Shown: piece by piece, positions 33,798 to 45,734 of the stretch
How the letters are laid out: the number at the start of each line of letters is the position of its first letter
Position numbering within the stretch: the stretch's first letter is position 1
Assembly (NCBI GenBank): GCA_950295325.1
Contig: OX485807.1
Coordinates: 18,695,666-18,759,665 of the forward strand
Length of the DNA: 64,000 bases
Reading direction: 5' to 3'
DNA from: Polytrichum commune
Lineage: Eukaryota > Streptophyta > Polytrichopsida > Polytrichales > Polytrichaceae
The notes under the pieces: model-generated
Told to the model about the DNA's origin: nothing
The model's input: only the letters and a program-made list of their open reading frames with translations
The model's database searches: none
Translations under genes and position numbers: made by a program

Positions 33798-34770
33798 TGT
33801 CGCGCACCTCTCCATAAGGAGTGCCCGAAACACCATGGGCACAAGGGGGACCCCGGAGTGACACCCGGGACTTGTGGCGCCGTTGGTGAGAGGGCCCAAG
33901 TGATCCTAATGTGGGTGAGGGCCCCGGGCGTTGGGAACGCCTCCCACCCACAAAGACTAGGAGGCATGAGGGTGAGGCCATGAGCTATGCGTAGCTCATG
34001 GCGTGGTGATTCTAGAATGCTCAAGATCACCTCAATCGGAGGTGTGAGCTAGGAGTTATGGCCATTTGAGTGGGGTGCTGTCCCGGGACAGCGCCCTGGT
34101 ACAGCAGTGCCTGGGAGTGATTCCCGGGACTGCCAAGGTTCAAACAGGCATAACTTCCTCAAGCCTGCCCGAATGGGGCAAGCAAGGAGTCCATCGGCAT
34201 CTACGTGAAGCGTAGATGAGGATGGAGTGGTTGGTTGTTATGATCAGACATCATACAAGGAAGTTATGATGGTCTGAAGCTGCTGGGGGGGTTCTAGGCC
34301 CAGCAGCTAAGGGAAAATGTCCACTTGGCCCCAACTCTTGGTAGAGAGACAAGAGGTTGGTTGGCGGTGGGGTAGGGGCTCCGTGTAGAGTCCTAGAGGC
34401 TTATATGGGTGAGGTGGTGTGGCCTCACCCACCTGAGGCCGAACGGCAAGGCCTCCATGGGCTTTGGCCTATTGTGAGGCCATAGTTGCCTAGTATGGTT
34501 CGGGTTGTTGTAGTGTTGCTCCGGCAACGCGATGATCAACATAGGATTGGACTTCCATGGATGGAAGTCCACATTGGGGAAATGGGTTACCGATTAAGGG
34601 GTGAGTCCCGAAAGCAAAGTAGGAGGGTTGGTTCCCTCCTATGAACTATTGGTCCGGGGTAAGAGGAGCTATCCATTAGCATGGCGGAATGCGAAGGGTT
34701 AGCAACTCGTAACCTTTGCTAGAATTGAAAATTGGCAAGATTATTAAGGGACCTAGCAAGGGTTGCGACA
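33798..34770 (+). repeat. 5' LTR of the Ty3 element
   Basis: 973 bp, TG...CA, preceded by GAGGA. It holds several short palindromes (tgtcccgggaca; gagctatgcgtagctc; ttccatggatggaa). Frames inside it on the - strand recur identically in the 3' LTR and are shadows. Confidence 0.95.
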
Positions 34771-34772
34771 CT

Positions 34773-34784
34773 TGGTATCAGAGC
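34773..34784 (+). promoter_or_regulatory. Primer-binding site, complementary to initiator tRNA-Met
   Basis: TGGTATCAGAGC lies two bases after the 5' LTR. This is the standard plant LTR-retrotransposon primer site. Confidence 0.95.
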
Positions 34785-35437
34785 AGGGTTCCAAGTTTTG
34801 AGCTCGCACTTTGAGGGAAACATGGGTATCAAAAATGCGGGTTATGATGGTGAGCCCGGGGTTTCCAAAAGGTTGTGAGGCTCAAATTGGAACAAGGATC
34901 ATGTGCAAGTGGAATTTGACCATACCATTGGTTCAAATGACAATGGTGGGCATGAGGGTGGATTTGGTAAGGAAAATGGAGGAGTGCTTTGAAAAGGGCT
35001 CCCGCAAACCTCAAAAAACATTTGGGGCCTAGAATACCGAAAGCACCCAAAACCTTGGAGGGCATTAATGTTGGATTGAAATTCCAATTCGAAATGCTTG
35101 GAAGGTATTGATGTTGGAATGAATTTGGTGCTAATGAGGCACCCGGGGCCTCTTAAGGCCTATGTGCGCTATTCAAACGCACAAATGAAGGATACACCTA
35201 AAACGGACGAGCTTTCTAAGAAATGCATCCTTTTAGGTGGGGTTTTAAAAGCGGGTGGTGGATGCCTTGTTTAAGTCCCCAAGGCTTCTTGAGGACACGG
35301 TGGGGACCATCAAGTTTGCAAGAGCATTGAAGCCAATGGTCCCAAAGAGAAGTTCGGCGGCGCATCACCACAAGTGGCTTTAGCCAAAGTAGGTCCCAAA
35401 GAAATGAGTGCAAATTGTTTGGTCCATTTTACTTAGG

Positions 35438-35760
35438 CAAAACATGTTGGTGCCGCGGACGGAATGTTGAAAGGTGGCTTTATGCTTCCAAAGCAAATCA
35501 TACTCGTGCCGCGGATGGAATGTTGGGAGGTGGGTTTGTCCTACCAAGGCAATTCATGTTCGTGCCGCGGACGGAGTGTGGGAAGGTGGCTTTGTGCTAC
35601 CAAGGCAAAACATGTTTGTTTTCCGGACAAATTATTAGAAATTGGTTTTGTGGCACCAAACCAATTTGTCCCGCGGACGAAATGTTTAAAGTTGGCTTTG
35701 CGGACCAAGCCAAGCCAAGTTGCCGAGGACCAAATGTTGGACGATGGCTTTATGGCCAAG
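35438..35760 (+). repeat. Degenerate 50-60-bp tandem repeat in the gag region
   Basis: The word gccgcggacggaatg, or near variants, recurs at about 35453, 35513 and 35573, and diverged at about 35622, 35672 and 35721. Each is followed by a ggtggctttgtgct-like stretch and a ccaaggcaaa-like stretch. Confidence 0.7.
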
Positions 35761-36597
35761 GCTAGTAGCCTTAAGCCGAGGCCAAGTATTTTGTACCTTG
35801 AGGCTCAAATGAATGGGAGGCTTGTCTCATGGGTTGACAAAGAGTTAAGGCATTCTTTCATGACCCCAAAGCTCACAAGGGAGTTGGGGTTTGCCGATTG
35901 GTAGAGTGGTGAAGCCCACCAAGGTGCGGTTTGGAAAGGGCGAACCGCATGAGACAAAGGAGGCCGCGATGCATGTAACCTTTCAATGTGGGACATTGGA
36001 ATTTTGTCAAAATTTCACACCATGTGAAATAGATGAAATGCATGTCATTGTGAAGGCCGCCTTCTTTGAAACTCACATGATAGATGTGAGGTGCAAGCCG
36101 GTGTGCTTGCGGTGCATTATGATGTGTCATAATGGCAAAGAATTGAGGTTCAAATTGACAAGGACTCCTATGGTAGGAGGACCCAAGTTGAATTTGGTCT
36201 TAATGGACCAAATGAAATATGGTAAACATAATGGTCGTGGTTCAATTGAAGCAACTCCAAGGAACTCATGGGGAGGCTAGGAAAGATGGGCCTCCCCCAA
36301 ACCATACTTGTGGGATGTTGGTGAGATACGAGGATGTATTCACCAATGTGTTGCTCAAAATGTTACCGCCAAGAAGTGAATTGCAACTTTGCTCAAGAAG
36401 AAATTGAGTTCTTGAGGCATGTGGTGACAAAGGAAGTTGGTGGACAAACATGAAGAATTTCAAGGCAATCCAAGAGGAGAATTGGTCCTTGACTCAAAAA
36501 AAAAAGCTTAGGTCATTGGTTGGCCTAGCCAACTACTACCACCACTTCATTCTAGATTTGTTTTAAGGTTGCTAGGGCCTTACTCGACTTATTGAGG

Positions 36598-37270
36598 AAA
36601 TGGGTATTCCAAGAGTGGGATGAGCCTTGTCACCAAGCCCTTGGGAAGCTCAAGAGCAAGTTCCCTTCACAAGATGTGGTTAAGTTTCCGGGTTTTCATA
36701 AGCATTTTGAGGTGCACATGGAGACGAAGGACTTTATCATTGGCGGATGTTGATCCAAGATGGATGACCATTGCTTATGAGAGCATTAAGCTCCATGGTT
36801 GTCGAACCTTGTCCGGCTTGTGCAAGAAATGGCTATCCCAAGAGTGGGATGAGCCGTGCCACCAAGCCATTGAGGAGCTTAAGACGAAGTTCTCTTCGCC
36901 GCCCGTGCTCAAGTTCGCGGAGTTTGACATACCTTTTGAGGTGCATACGGGGGCGAGAGACTTTATTTGGCGGATGTGGATGTAAAAAAAAAATGGCCAT
37001 TGCATATGGGAGCATGAAGCTCGATGGTTGTAAGACCTTGTCCGACTTGTGAAAGAAATGGCTATCCCAAGAGTGGGACTAGCCTTGTCACCAAGTCTTT
37101 GGGGAGCTTAAGAGCAAGTTCTCTTCACCGCCTGTGCTCAAGTTCATGAAGTTTGACAAACCTTTTGAGGTGCATACGGGGGCGAGTAACTTTGCCAATG
37201 ATGGATTGTTAATGTAAGATGGATGGCCTTTGCATATGGGGGCTTGAGGCTCGATGGTTGTCAAAGAAGA
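36598..37270 (+). repeat. Triplicated 229-bp segment in the RT-RNase H region
   Basis: Copies begin aaatgg(g/c)tat(t/c)ccaagagtggga at 36598, 36827 and 37056, exactly 229 bp apart. All three contain the RT-RNase H connection followed by a segment ending gatggttgt. Copy 3 is truncated near 37270. Copies differ by substitutions, so the triplication predates the latest transposition. Confidence 0.85.
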
Positions 37271-39872
37271 CAACCAACTCATGACAAAGAACTTCTTTGC
37301 CGTAGTGCATTGCTTGAAGATGTGGCGACATTATTTGGGGTCGCACAAAGCAAAGGTCTACATGGACAATGTGTCCTAAAAGTATTTTAACGTATACAAG
37401 CACAAGTGAGCGCCAAGTTATTGCGGTGGCATGATAGTTTGGCGCTTATGAAGGTGGATTTGGTCCACAAACCGGACCATGGAAATGTGGTGTCGGATGC
37501 GCTAAGTAGACCGGATGAGTTCCAAGCAATGAGAACCATCCAAACCTTGTGGCTAATGTGTGCCGGCGAAGGAAACTTGTGATGCAAGATACGGGAGGGG
37601 TAAATTAACTACCCCGAGGCACAAAAGCTTTTAGGTGAGCTTCGCAAGAGCAAGGTGCTCAAAGAGGTTAAGTTGGTGGACGGATTGTTCAAGTGTAAGC
37701 AAAGTCGGGTGTATGTGCCTCAAGGCAAGTTGAGGCTATCGGTTTTGAAGGAAAAATGTGATAGTCCTATTGCCGGCCATAGAGGAGAAAGAAAAAACCG
37801 CCATAGAATGGTGTCATGGAGGTACCATTGGCGGTGCATAAAGGAGGATATAGCCCACTTTGTGAAGGCGTGAATAAAGTGCCAAGAGAACCGAGCCTCT
37901 TACCAAAAGCAAGGCGGTTTCTTGCAACCGTTGCCTATCCCGTCGGCGCCATGGCATAGTATGTGCATGGACTTGATCACAAGTTTGCCGGAGTCACATG
38001 GGTATGATGCCATCTTGTTGATGGTAGAGCGGTTTGCCAAGTTGGCACACATGGTGCCGATTGTGGGAACCGCCACCGCGTTGCAAACCGCATAGCCTTT
38101 TCTCAAAGGATGGTTGAGGCACCACGGGTTGCCAAGAGTGATTGTGTGGGATCAAGATCCAAAGTTCACAAGTGCATTTTCAATGCATTTCTCTAAGGAG
38201 GTCGGAATGAAACTAAGGTTTAGCACGGCCTTGCATTCCCAAATGAATGGGAAAGCGGAGCATGTGAATGGAGTCTTGAAGCAATACTTGAGGAACTTGG
38301 TGGGGGCGGACCAAGGAGATTGGGCGGACTATGTGGGTCGAGCGGAGTGTAATTGCAATGTAGCCACGCACTTGGCTACCAAGGGGTGGTCTTTCGTGGT
38401 GGCTTATGGAGTGGATGCGCTCCAACCTATTAACCTAGCTCTCGAGGGGGCACATTCAACACTAGAGTTCAACCAAGATGGTGAGGACTTGGCCAAGGAT
38501 GGTAAACAAGTCTTGGAGATGACCAAGTTGTTGGTGGAGAAAGCCCGAAGGTGCTACGGAGTGCAAATCAATGCCGGAAGACGCGAAGTGGAGTATGAGG
38601 TGGGCCAATAAGGTGTTGTTGAATGTGGACAACTTCACCTTGCCCAAAGGCCTTACTTCAAAAGTTCATGTCCAAAATTGGAGCTTCGTTTTCCATTGTG
38701 GAACAAGTGTTCAAGGACATGTATAAGTTGGAATTACCGCCGGAGATCAAAGTGCATCCGACATTTCATGTCTCATTACGAAAGTCATTTTAGGACGACA
38801 CCTTGTGGCCCGATCACAAGCAAGTGATTAGGCCACCTCCCGACCTTGTGGACATCATTTGGAACATGAGGTAAGAGGGCATCCTCAAGTGTAGGAAGCC
38901 CAAGTGAAAAGGAAAGAAAAAGTACAAAGGAATACTTGGTGAAATGGTGAGGATACCATGAGAAAGAAACCGCTTGGGTGGCGGCAAGAGACATGGTCAA
39001 CACCAATGAATTGGTGAAGCACTTTGAAGAAACTAAGGCTAGACATTCCAATAAAATGAAGCGTAGGCATTGATGAGGACATCAATCTCCTTTAGTGGGG
39101 GAGAGACGCTACTAGCACACTTAGCTTCGAGGTTAATTGCTCCACAACATGAACTTGTTCTTTGGCTTGAGGGAATAAAGTCCAAACTTTAGTGGTGCAA
39201 AGAGAAAAGTATGAGATGAGGTCCTAGTCTTGTACTTGTGTTTGGTTAATGGAAGAGGGGGAATAGACATGCCAAACTAGGTTGGGTAAGCCGAGTAATT
39301 GGGGGCCATGGCTTGGAGGGGCCTTGGATAAAACCAAGAAACTTCTTAGTTGTGGGCTTGTCCGGGCGGGGACAAGGTGATGGCGCGTGCTCATAAAAGT
39401 GCTACCCGCGAGCTAACGAGAGTTGGCGCATGGGAGTCATGAACCCATGTCTCGAAAGAGCAAAGTGGGAACCGAGTCGGGCGGGACTTGGCATCACCCC
39501 CGTGCGATCGAGGCGTGGCTTAACAATGGAAAGCCATCTCGGAGTTGCAACCGAGACAACTTAGTGGAAGCGTTGAGGTCTCGCCTAGATGTGTCATGTT
39601 AGGCTAGTGGAGCCTAACGGGGGAGGCCCCAAAGGAGGGGCAACCCAAGTGAGTCCCAAAGTAGGTGGGTCTAGTATAGGTTAGGTCCTTGGATGAGAGA
39701 TCCAAGGTCGCTAACGGACCACCTAGGAACGACACCTTTGGGACCATGCCAAATTTGAAGATGCATTGTGGGGGTCGCGCCCTAAGGTAAACACAATGCC
39801 GCACCATAGAGGATGGCAACTTGAGAATTGGTGTGCCGACTACGAGTATAGTCGATGAGGGCATCGACTCCG

Positions 39873-39887
39873 TTTGGTGGGGGTGAG
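39873..39887 (+). promoter_or_regulatory. Polypurine tract next to the 3' LTR
   Basis: tttggtgggggtgag ends immediately before the TG of the 3' LTR at 39888, the expected place for plus-strand priming. Confidence 0.7.
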
Positions 39888-40861
39888 TGTCGCGCACCTC
39901 TCCATAAGGAGTGCCCGAAACACCATGGGCACAAGGGGGACCCCGGAGTGACACCCGGGACTTGTGGCGCCGTTGGTGAGAGGGCCCAAGTGATCCTAGT
40001 GTGGGTGAGGGCCCCGGGCGTTGGGAACGCCTCCCACCCACAAAGACTAGGAGGCATGAGGGTGAGGCCATGAGCTATGCGTAGCTCATGGCGTGGTGAT
40101 TCTAGAATGCTCAAGATCACCTCAATCGGAGGTGTGAGCTAGGAGTTATGGCCATTTGAGTGGGGTGCTGTCCCGGGACAGCGCCCTGGTACAGCAGTGC
40201 CTGGGAGTGATTCCCGGGACTGCCAAGGTTCAAACAGGCATAACTTCCTCAAGCCTTGCCCGAATGGGGCAAGCAAGGAGTCCATCGGCATCTACGTGAA
40301 GCGTAGATGAGGATGGAGTGGTTGGTTGTTATGATCAGACATCATACAAGGAAGTTATGATGGTCTGAAGCTGCTGGGGGGGTTCTAGGCCCAGCAGCTA
40401 AGGGAAAATGTCCACTTGGCCCCAACTCTTGGTAGAGAGACAAGAGGTTGGTTGGCGGTGGGGTAGGGGCTCCGTGTAGAGTCCTAGAGGCTTATATGGG
40501 TGAGGTGGTGTGGCCTCACCCACCTGAGGCCGAACGGCAAGGCCTCCATGGGCTTTGGCCTATTGTGAGGCCATAGTTGCCTAGTATGGTTCGGGTTGTT
40601 GTAGTGTTGCTCCGGCAACGCGATGATCAACATAGGATTGGACTTCCATGGATGGAAGTCCACATTGGGGAAATGGGTTACCGATTAAGGGGTGAGTCCC
40701 GAAAGCAAAGTAGGAGGGTTGGTTCCCTCCTATGAACTATTGGTCCGGGGTAAGAGGAGCTATCCATTAGCATGGCGGAATGCGAAGGGTTAGCAACTCG
40801 TAACCTTTGCTAGAATTGAAAATTGGCAAGATTATTAAGGGACCTAGCAAGGGTTGCGACA
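39888..40861 (+). repeat. 3' LTR of the Ty3 element
   Basis: 974 bp, nearly identical to the 5' LTR, followed by the target duplication GAGGA at 40862-40866. Confidence 0.95.
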
Positions 40862-40950
40862 GAGGACCTCTTCTACAAGTGTTACACGCCTTCCGAAGAA
40901 TTGTCCACTCATTTCAATTTTCCAACACAATACTCTTTGAGTCCGCAATA

Positions 40951-41939
40951 GGGGATTGCTATTTCCACACATTTTTTGGCTAGATTCACTCCTTTTTGCC
41001 GGTTCGGTTGCCGTGTCACTGAGGCGCTATATATGAGATTCTTCATGGTGCATCCGGACCGTTGATCCACCAAGGCCCATCCAAGGGCCTGAATGATCCT
41101 AGGTGGCGGTGGGGTGGGGGGCGGGGGTGGTGCTTGCCACCAAGGCGGGGTGGGGCCGTGGGCCTCATGTCTTTTTTGGGGAGGCCGGATTTAGGGTGGT
41201 GTCAGGCCTAGTGGCTAGGCCTACTTATTGTAGAACTAGTTGGTTACCCTTACTCTACTTATTAAATAACTAGTTGGTTACCCTAACTCTACTTACTAAA
41301 TAACTAGTTGTTACCCTTACTCTACTTACTAAATAACTAGTTGGTTACCCTTACTCTACTTACTAAATGACTAGTTGGTTACCCTTACCCTACTTACTAA
41401 ATAACTAGTTGGTTACCCTTACTCTACTTATGGTCACTCTTCTTAATTGGACATGTATATTTGAGTGGTATATGTGCAAGTCTTGAAGTTAAGCTTTGAT
41501 GCGTTAAAGCATTGGAGAGGCTTATTACCAACTAGTTATTTAGTAAGTAGAGTAAGGGTAACCAACTAGTCATTTAGTAAGTAGAGGAAGGCTAACCAAC
41601 TAGTCATTTAGTAAGTAGAGTAAGGGTAACCAACTAGTTCTATAATAAGTAGGCCTAGCCACTGGGCCCGCCTAGACACTAGGCCCGACACCACCCTAAA
41701 TCCAGCCTCCCCAAAAAAGACATGAGGCCCACGGCCCCACCCCGCCTTGGTGGCAAGCACCACCCCCGCCCCCCGCCCCACCACCACCTAGGATCATTGA
41801 GGCCCTTGGATGGGCCTTGGTGGATCAACGGTCCGGATGCACTATGAAGAATCTCATATATAGCGCCTCAGTGACACGGCAACCGAACCGGCAAAAAGGT
41901 GTGAATCTAGCCAAAAAAGGTGTGGAAATAGCAATTCCC
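40951..41939. mobile_element. Foldback/MULE-like element with arms spanning most of its length, 989 bp
   Basis: Ends are GGGGATTGCTATTTCCACAC (left) and GGGAATTGCTATTTCCACAC (right, reverse complement). CCGCAATA flanks it at 40943-40950 and 41940-41947, an 8-bp duplication. Inverted arms cover about 40951-41430 and about 41525-41939, leaving a loop near 100 bp. The inner arms carry tandem copies of a 34-bp unit (ggttacccttactctactta...aactagtt), six on the left and three or four on the right. Each arm also has a very G/C-rich tract (41104-41135 and 41755-41790). No protein is encoded. Ends resemble Mutator-like TIRs; an 8-bp duplication would also allow hAT. Confidence 0.88.
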
Positions 41940-41947
41940 CCGCAATA

Positions 41948-44229
41948 TTGACTATGAGTTTATCTTTATTGGTAAACACTTTGATCTCTTTACATTTTGA
42001 TTGACACCCGAACTAGATTTTACACAAATCCGGTTGATAAGATAGTCGGGGAATAAGACAAAACTTGTTGTGAATAACATGACTAATAAGTTGTTGAGAT
42101 ATATAGAAATAATACCCTGCACATATCCGGTTGATGTGCAAATGAAGACTAATTCGCTATGAATAAAGTGACAATTGAATCACTTAGTTACAGAAATAAT
42201 AATATCCTATACAATTCTGATGGTTATACGAGAGCAGGTAGCACAAACGTGCTTATAACTGAAATGGCTAAGATTGTCAATGAGAGACTAAGGTTTATCT
42301 GACTTGGTCTGAAATAACAAGTTCTTAACATGTCTATGCAATTACTAGATGATTGATCAATGTTCTTATTATCACAAAGAACATAAATCCGACATTTAAA
42401 GATGTCCATATCATAAGTTATAATGAGATGCTTTCATGATCAATTTAATGATTACAATGAGTGATAACACGAAGAAATCACACCAGTCTTTACCTTAAGA
42501 GATGGAATAACACGTTGAAGTATGAATAATGACTTATCACTTGATTATTTGGACCCTTCTATGTTAGGGATGTATGTTGTCATTACCTAATATAATTCAA
42601 CAATAATGATGACATACCCTATCATGACAAGAGTTTTATCAAGACAATTAGTCAACTCTCTCTCTCTTATTTTATTTATTTATCTCAGATCTTGACTTTC
42701 TCATTAATAGTTTCTCTTAAAACTCTTACTGTTGTAGCCAACCAAATTTAATGGGGATGAAAAAAATTTGGGCTCCAAATTCTTATAGAGAATTTCAACC
42801 CTGTTCAACTCAAGTTACAGAAAAGAAACTAGAAAAGAGGGATGTTCAAAGGGTAGAAATGAGGGTTATTCATGAAGAAGGGGATTGTCTGATATTAGAG
42901 TCTTAAAAAAACAACGCTCCTAAACAAAATGTTGCTCCAAAAAAATAGGTAGGAAAGGTGGTGGTGAAAGTTGAAGGATAAGGAGAGGATGCATATTAAA
43001 TGTGAGAGGATTAGGAGGTGCTTCAACTCATTGTACTTAAAGAGGAGATGAAGCCTGAATTTCAAAGGAACTGCAAAAAAAAAATTTAAAAAAAAAAAAT
43101 CTACCCTAACTATGGATTAAAAATTAAATTTTTAAAAAAACCAGATTGAGGATTGGGGCCGATTGGAGGCCTAAAGTCCTTTGCCTTCACTGCGCACATA
43201 TGTCTGGCTCCCAAATCCCCCCCCCCTTTTCCTCCCATTGTGATTGCAAATCTTCAGTCATCATTGGAAGTTGAGCCTTATTCTCCACCATTACAATGAA
43301 AATATTTTATCATTAATGGATGTATATTTCATCTACTTCCCTTTGGTGATTTATTCCACTATTCTATTCTTTTTATAGCGATCACAATCTTCGTTTGGAA
43401 ATCCGTGCAAGTATTGTGATTTTTTTTTCAAGGACATTTTTTATTCACTTCTCATATTTTTTGCACTTTTGGTTGTAGGAATTGACATATGGGTGAGACT
43501 TCATGCTAAGATAATTGTGATGCTACCAAAATTTAACCAAACAACAATAGCATGCCGTAAGAAATTAAAAAATATTTTTTATGCATATAAAAAATGCAAA
43601 GTAACCAATGATATTCTAGAAATAATAAGCAAAAAATAAAATTTTATGATGATCTAGTAAAATAATATCACCTAGCCGGACACATCATGAAGTTTATTTC
43701 GACTATAACCACAAATAATTTGGAATTCCTTATCAATTTCGGTACACTCTTCACATCAATTCATATGTGGAGAGTGTACCGACATCAACAACTATGTCAA
43801 TATTAAAATCAAAACCGAAGCATAATTTCCACGATAAAATTGATATCTTAAGAATTAACATAAACCAATATTTATTTAATGAAAAAAAATGAACTACTAG
43901 AAATGGTAAACTATTAATTTGATCATTTGATCAATAAGTTGTAGAGTTTTATATGTTACTTTCATTTGAACTATAGTTATGGTCATTGTACCCACATTTC
44001 CAAACTGAAAGCTTCAATTTTTTTCAAATGAATTTTGTAAAAACTCTTCATTAGTAATATATGACCCCGGATTGAATCAACTAATATATTTTTCATCTCT
44101 TCTTGTCAATTTTTTTTCTTCACATGCACCATACTCCTCATTATTTATTATTTGTCTTCTCCTGGTTCTATAAATGATGTTTCTTTGACTTGAGAATTTA
44201 TTTTTTACAACTCCCTCATTTCTCTTAAT
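41948..44229. other. AT-rich spacer, no gene seen
   Basis: Long AT-rich stretch with A-runs (43075-43130) and a C-run near 43215. Nothing recognised on either strand. Confidence 0.55.
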
Positions 44230-45190
44230 GACGATTTCAAAGTGTAAAACATATCCAATTATTGTATTTTTTCTAATAACATATTGAATTTAGTTTGCAA
44301 ATATTTCTCAGCTTCTTTAGCCTAGTTCATGAAGAATTCATCATTATCTAGGATGCATAGATTGTAGAGACGTAAATATGTAGTAGCAATAACAAACATA
44401 TTTCAGAATAGCATGTTAATTTTTTTTGTATTATACGTTGTCCTCCTTTCATAATTCCAAATGTTCTTTCCACAGTCATACGAGTGTTTGATTGAATAAA
44501 ATTTCCAACAAGTTTTTTTTTAGGCAATCAATTTTTTTTTACCCTTGAATGGTGAGTAAAACCAAGGCCTCATAGAACATGTAGCATCACCAATAAATTT
44601 GTAAGATAACATGCATCTTTCGTAGTTTTTTCTCTAATTTTATGTTTATAAAATAATACTAAATCATGTATCTATCCAGTCCATCCAAAATCGTGATCCC
44701 AAAATTTGCAATCTACATCTACAACTCCTTGTAGTAAACATAAATAATATCATTTTTGACAATCATATTTTATAGAATTATGAGATGGTGCTAGAATAGG
44801 GGTGTAGCTACCATCTATTGCTTCTAGAATAAACAGAATATCATTAAGTATTTCAAAACCCTTCACTATTTATTTCATTCAAACAAAAATTGGTTTCTTA
44901 AAACCAATGGTTTTAAATGAATCTTAATAGTTGTACAACATTCCCTTATAATGATAAAAATTGTATTTAGTGCTATCCCAAATAAATCACCAATCATTTG
45001 TAATGAATTACTACTTGCTAACTAAAAAAGAGTAATTGCAATCATATGCTTCACACTAATATTTTCTCTAAAATGCATATCTTTATTCTTCAAAATAGGT
45101 CCTAGTAAAATACATAAATATTGAAAGGTAAATGTATTAATTTCTATCCGCTTTCAAAAATCATCATTTAAAATTTCCATCTTTAAATCA
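44230..45190 (-). pseudogene. PIF/Harbinger transposase, heavily decayed
   Basis: Translating the - strand across frames gives LLGPILKNKDMHFRENISV (about 45130), an ISVKHMIAITLF / LQMIGDLFGIALNTIF region, then EAIDGSYTPILAPSHNS (about 44800), GVVDVDCKFWDHDFGWTG (about 44710) and NTRMTVERTFGIMKGGQRII (about 44480). These match in order the DDE_Tnp_4 nuclease of plant PIF/Harbinger transposases: the helical region with FGI, the IDGSHI Asp, the VVDxxxxFxxxxxGWPG Asp and the VERxFGxLKxRWRIL Glu region. Several stops and frameshifts are present and neighbouring codons are lost. Terminal repeats were not located. Confidence 0.75.
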
Positions 45191-45734
45191 CTATTTCAAA
45201 ATAATATCATAAGCGTGTGTTCCAAAAAACCTCCATATTTTTAAAATTGCCAACATTTCTTTTGATAATTCACCCTCTGTCATTTTGTAATATGAACTGC
45301 CATCATCATCTAGGCATTTTGTTGAAAATTTGTAAGTTTTTACAATGCCAAAATGCCCAAAATGACATATTTCATGACCATGAAAATCAAAAGTAGAACA
45401 AGAATGCGTTTCCTTTCATAATCCATGACTAAAGAAGATGTGAGGAACAATTTTTTTAAATTGAAGGGATTGTTGAGGAGAGAAACAAATAGAAGCCGGA
45501 CAAATGATATGGATTTGAACTTTGGGCTTGGCCTTTGGAGGCTTCACACTATGCCCGGCTGAAGGCTCCAATTCCTATATTTTATTGGTTATTTTCAACC
45601 CATTTCTTTAGACTCTCAACAAAGTTTAGCCATTCAATCTCATGACCTCTCAACTTGGACGGCCATAGTGTGAAACGACTCTTAGGGGATAGAGAACAAA
45701 GGAGAGCAACTTTACGTAGGTTCAAATCTATATT
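45191..45734. other. Spacer, possible 5' part of the Harbinger copy
   Basis: AT-rich, no clear frame. Confidence 0.4.

Larger units (their letters stand above)
34800..39870 (+). pseudogene. Degenerate gag-pol of the Ty3 element, lacking the RT core
   Basis: A protease-region fragment lies at 35891-36280 (MHVTFQCGTLEFCQNFT; KELRFKLTRTP). At 36360-36390 the sequence jumps from KMLPPRSE, the linker before RT, to FAQEEIEFLRHVV, the RT thumb. The palm with the YLDD motif is therefore missing. The RT-RNase H connection (WDEPCHQA...FEVHT) is triplicated at 36598-37270. Integrase follows: an HHCC-like stretch near 37800, MDLITSLPES (37970), WDQDPKFTSAF (38150) and GKAEHVNGVLKQYLR (38252 on). A chromodomain-like tail (KVHPTFHVSLRKSF, 38750; later YLVKW-like remnants) follows to 39070. 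Many stops and frameshifts exclude a functional polyprotein. Confidence 0.85.
33798..40861 (+). mobile_element. Ty3/gypsy chromovirus-type LTR retrotransposon, defective, 7064 bp
   Basis: Two LTRs of 973 and 974 bp begin TGTCGCGC and end TTGCGACA. GAGGA flanks the element (33793-33797 and 40862-40866). A primer-binding site for initiator tRNA-Met follows the 5' LTR. Protease-, RNase H-, integrase- and chromodomain-like pieces appear in Ty3 order on the + strand, but frames are broken many times and the reverse transcriptase core is absent. By eye I see two differences between the LTRs (33910 versus 40000, and one extra T in the second copy near 40256), so insertion was recent. Confidence 0.93.

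Noticed and set aside
33608..34030. 140-codon frame on the - strand, repeated at 39782-40120
   Set aside because: It lies within the LTRs; the recurrence is due to the LTR pair, and the frame has no conserved features.
35415..36280. Overlapping + strand frames of 116-146 codons in the Ty3 interior as separate genes
   Set aside because: They are fragments of decayed gag-protease sequence and tandem repeats in the retroelement.
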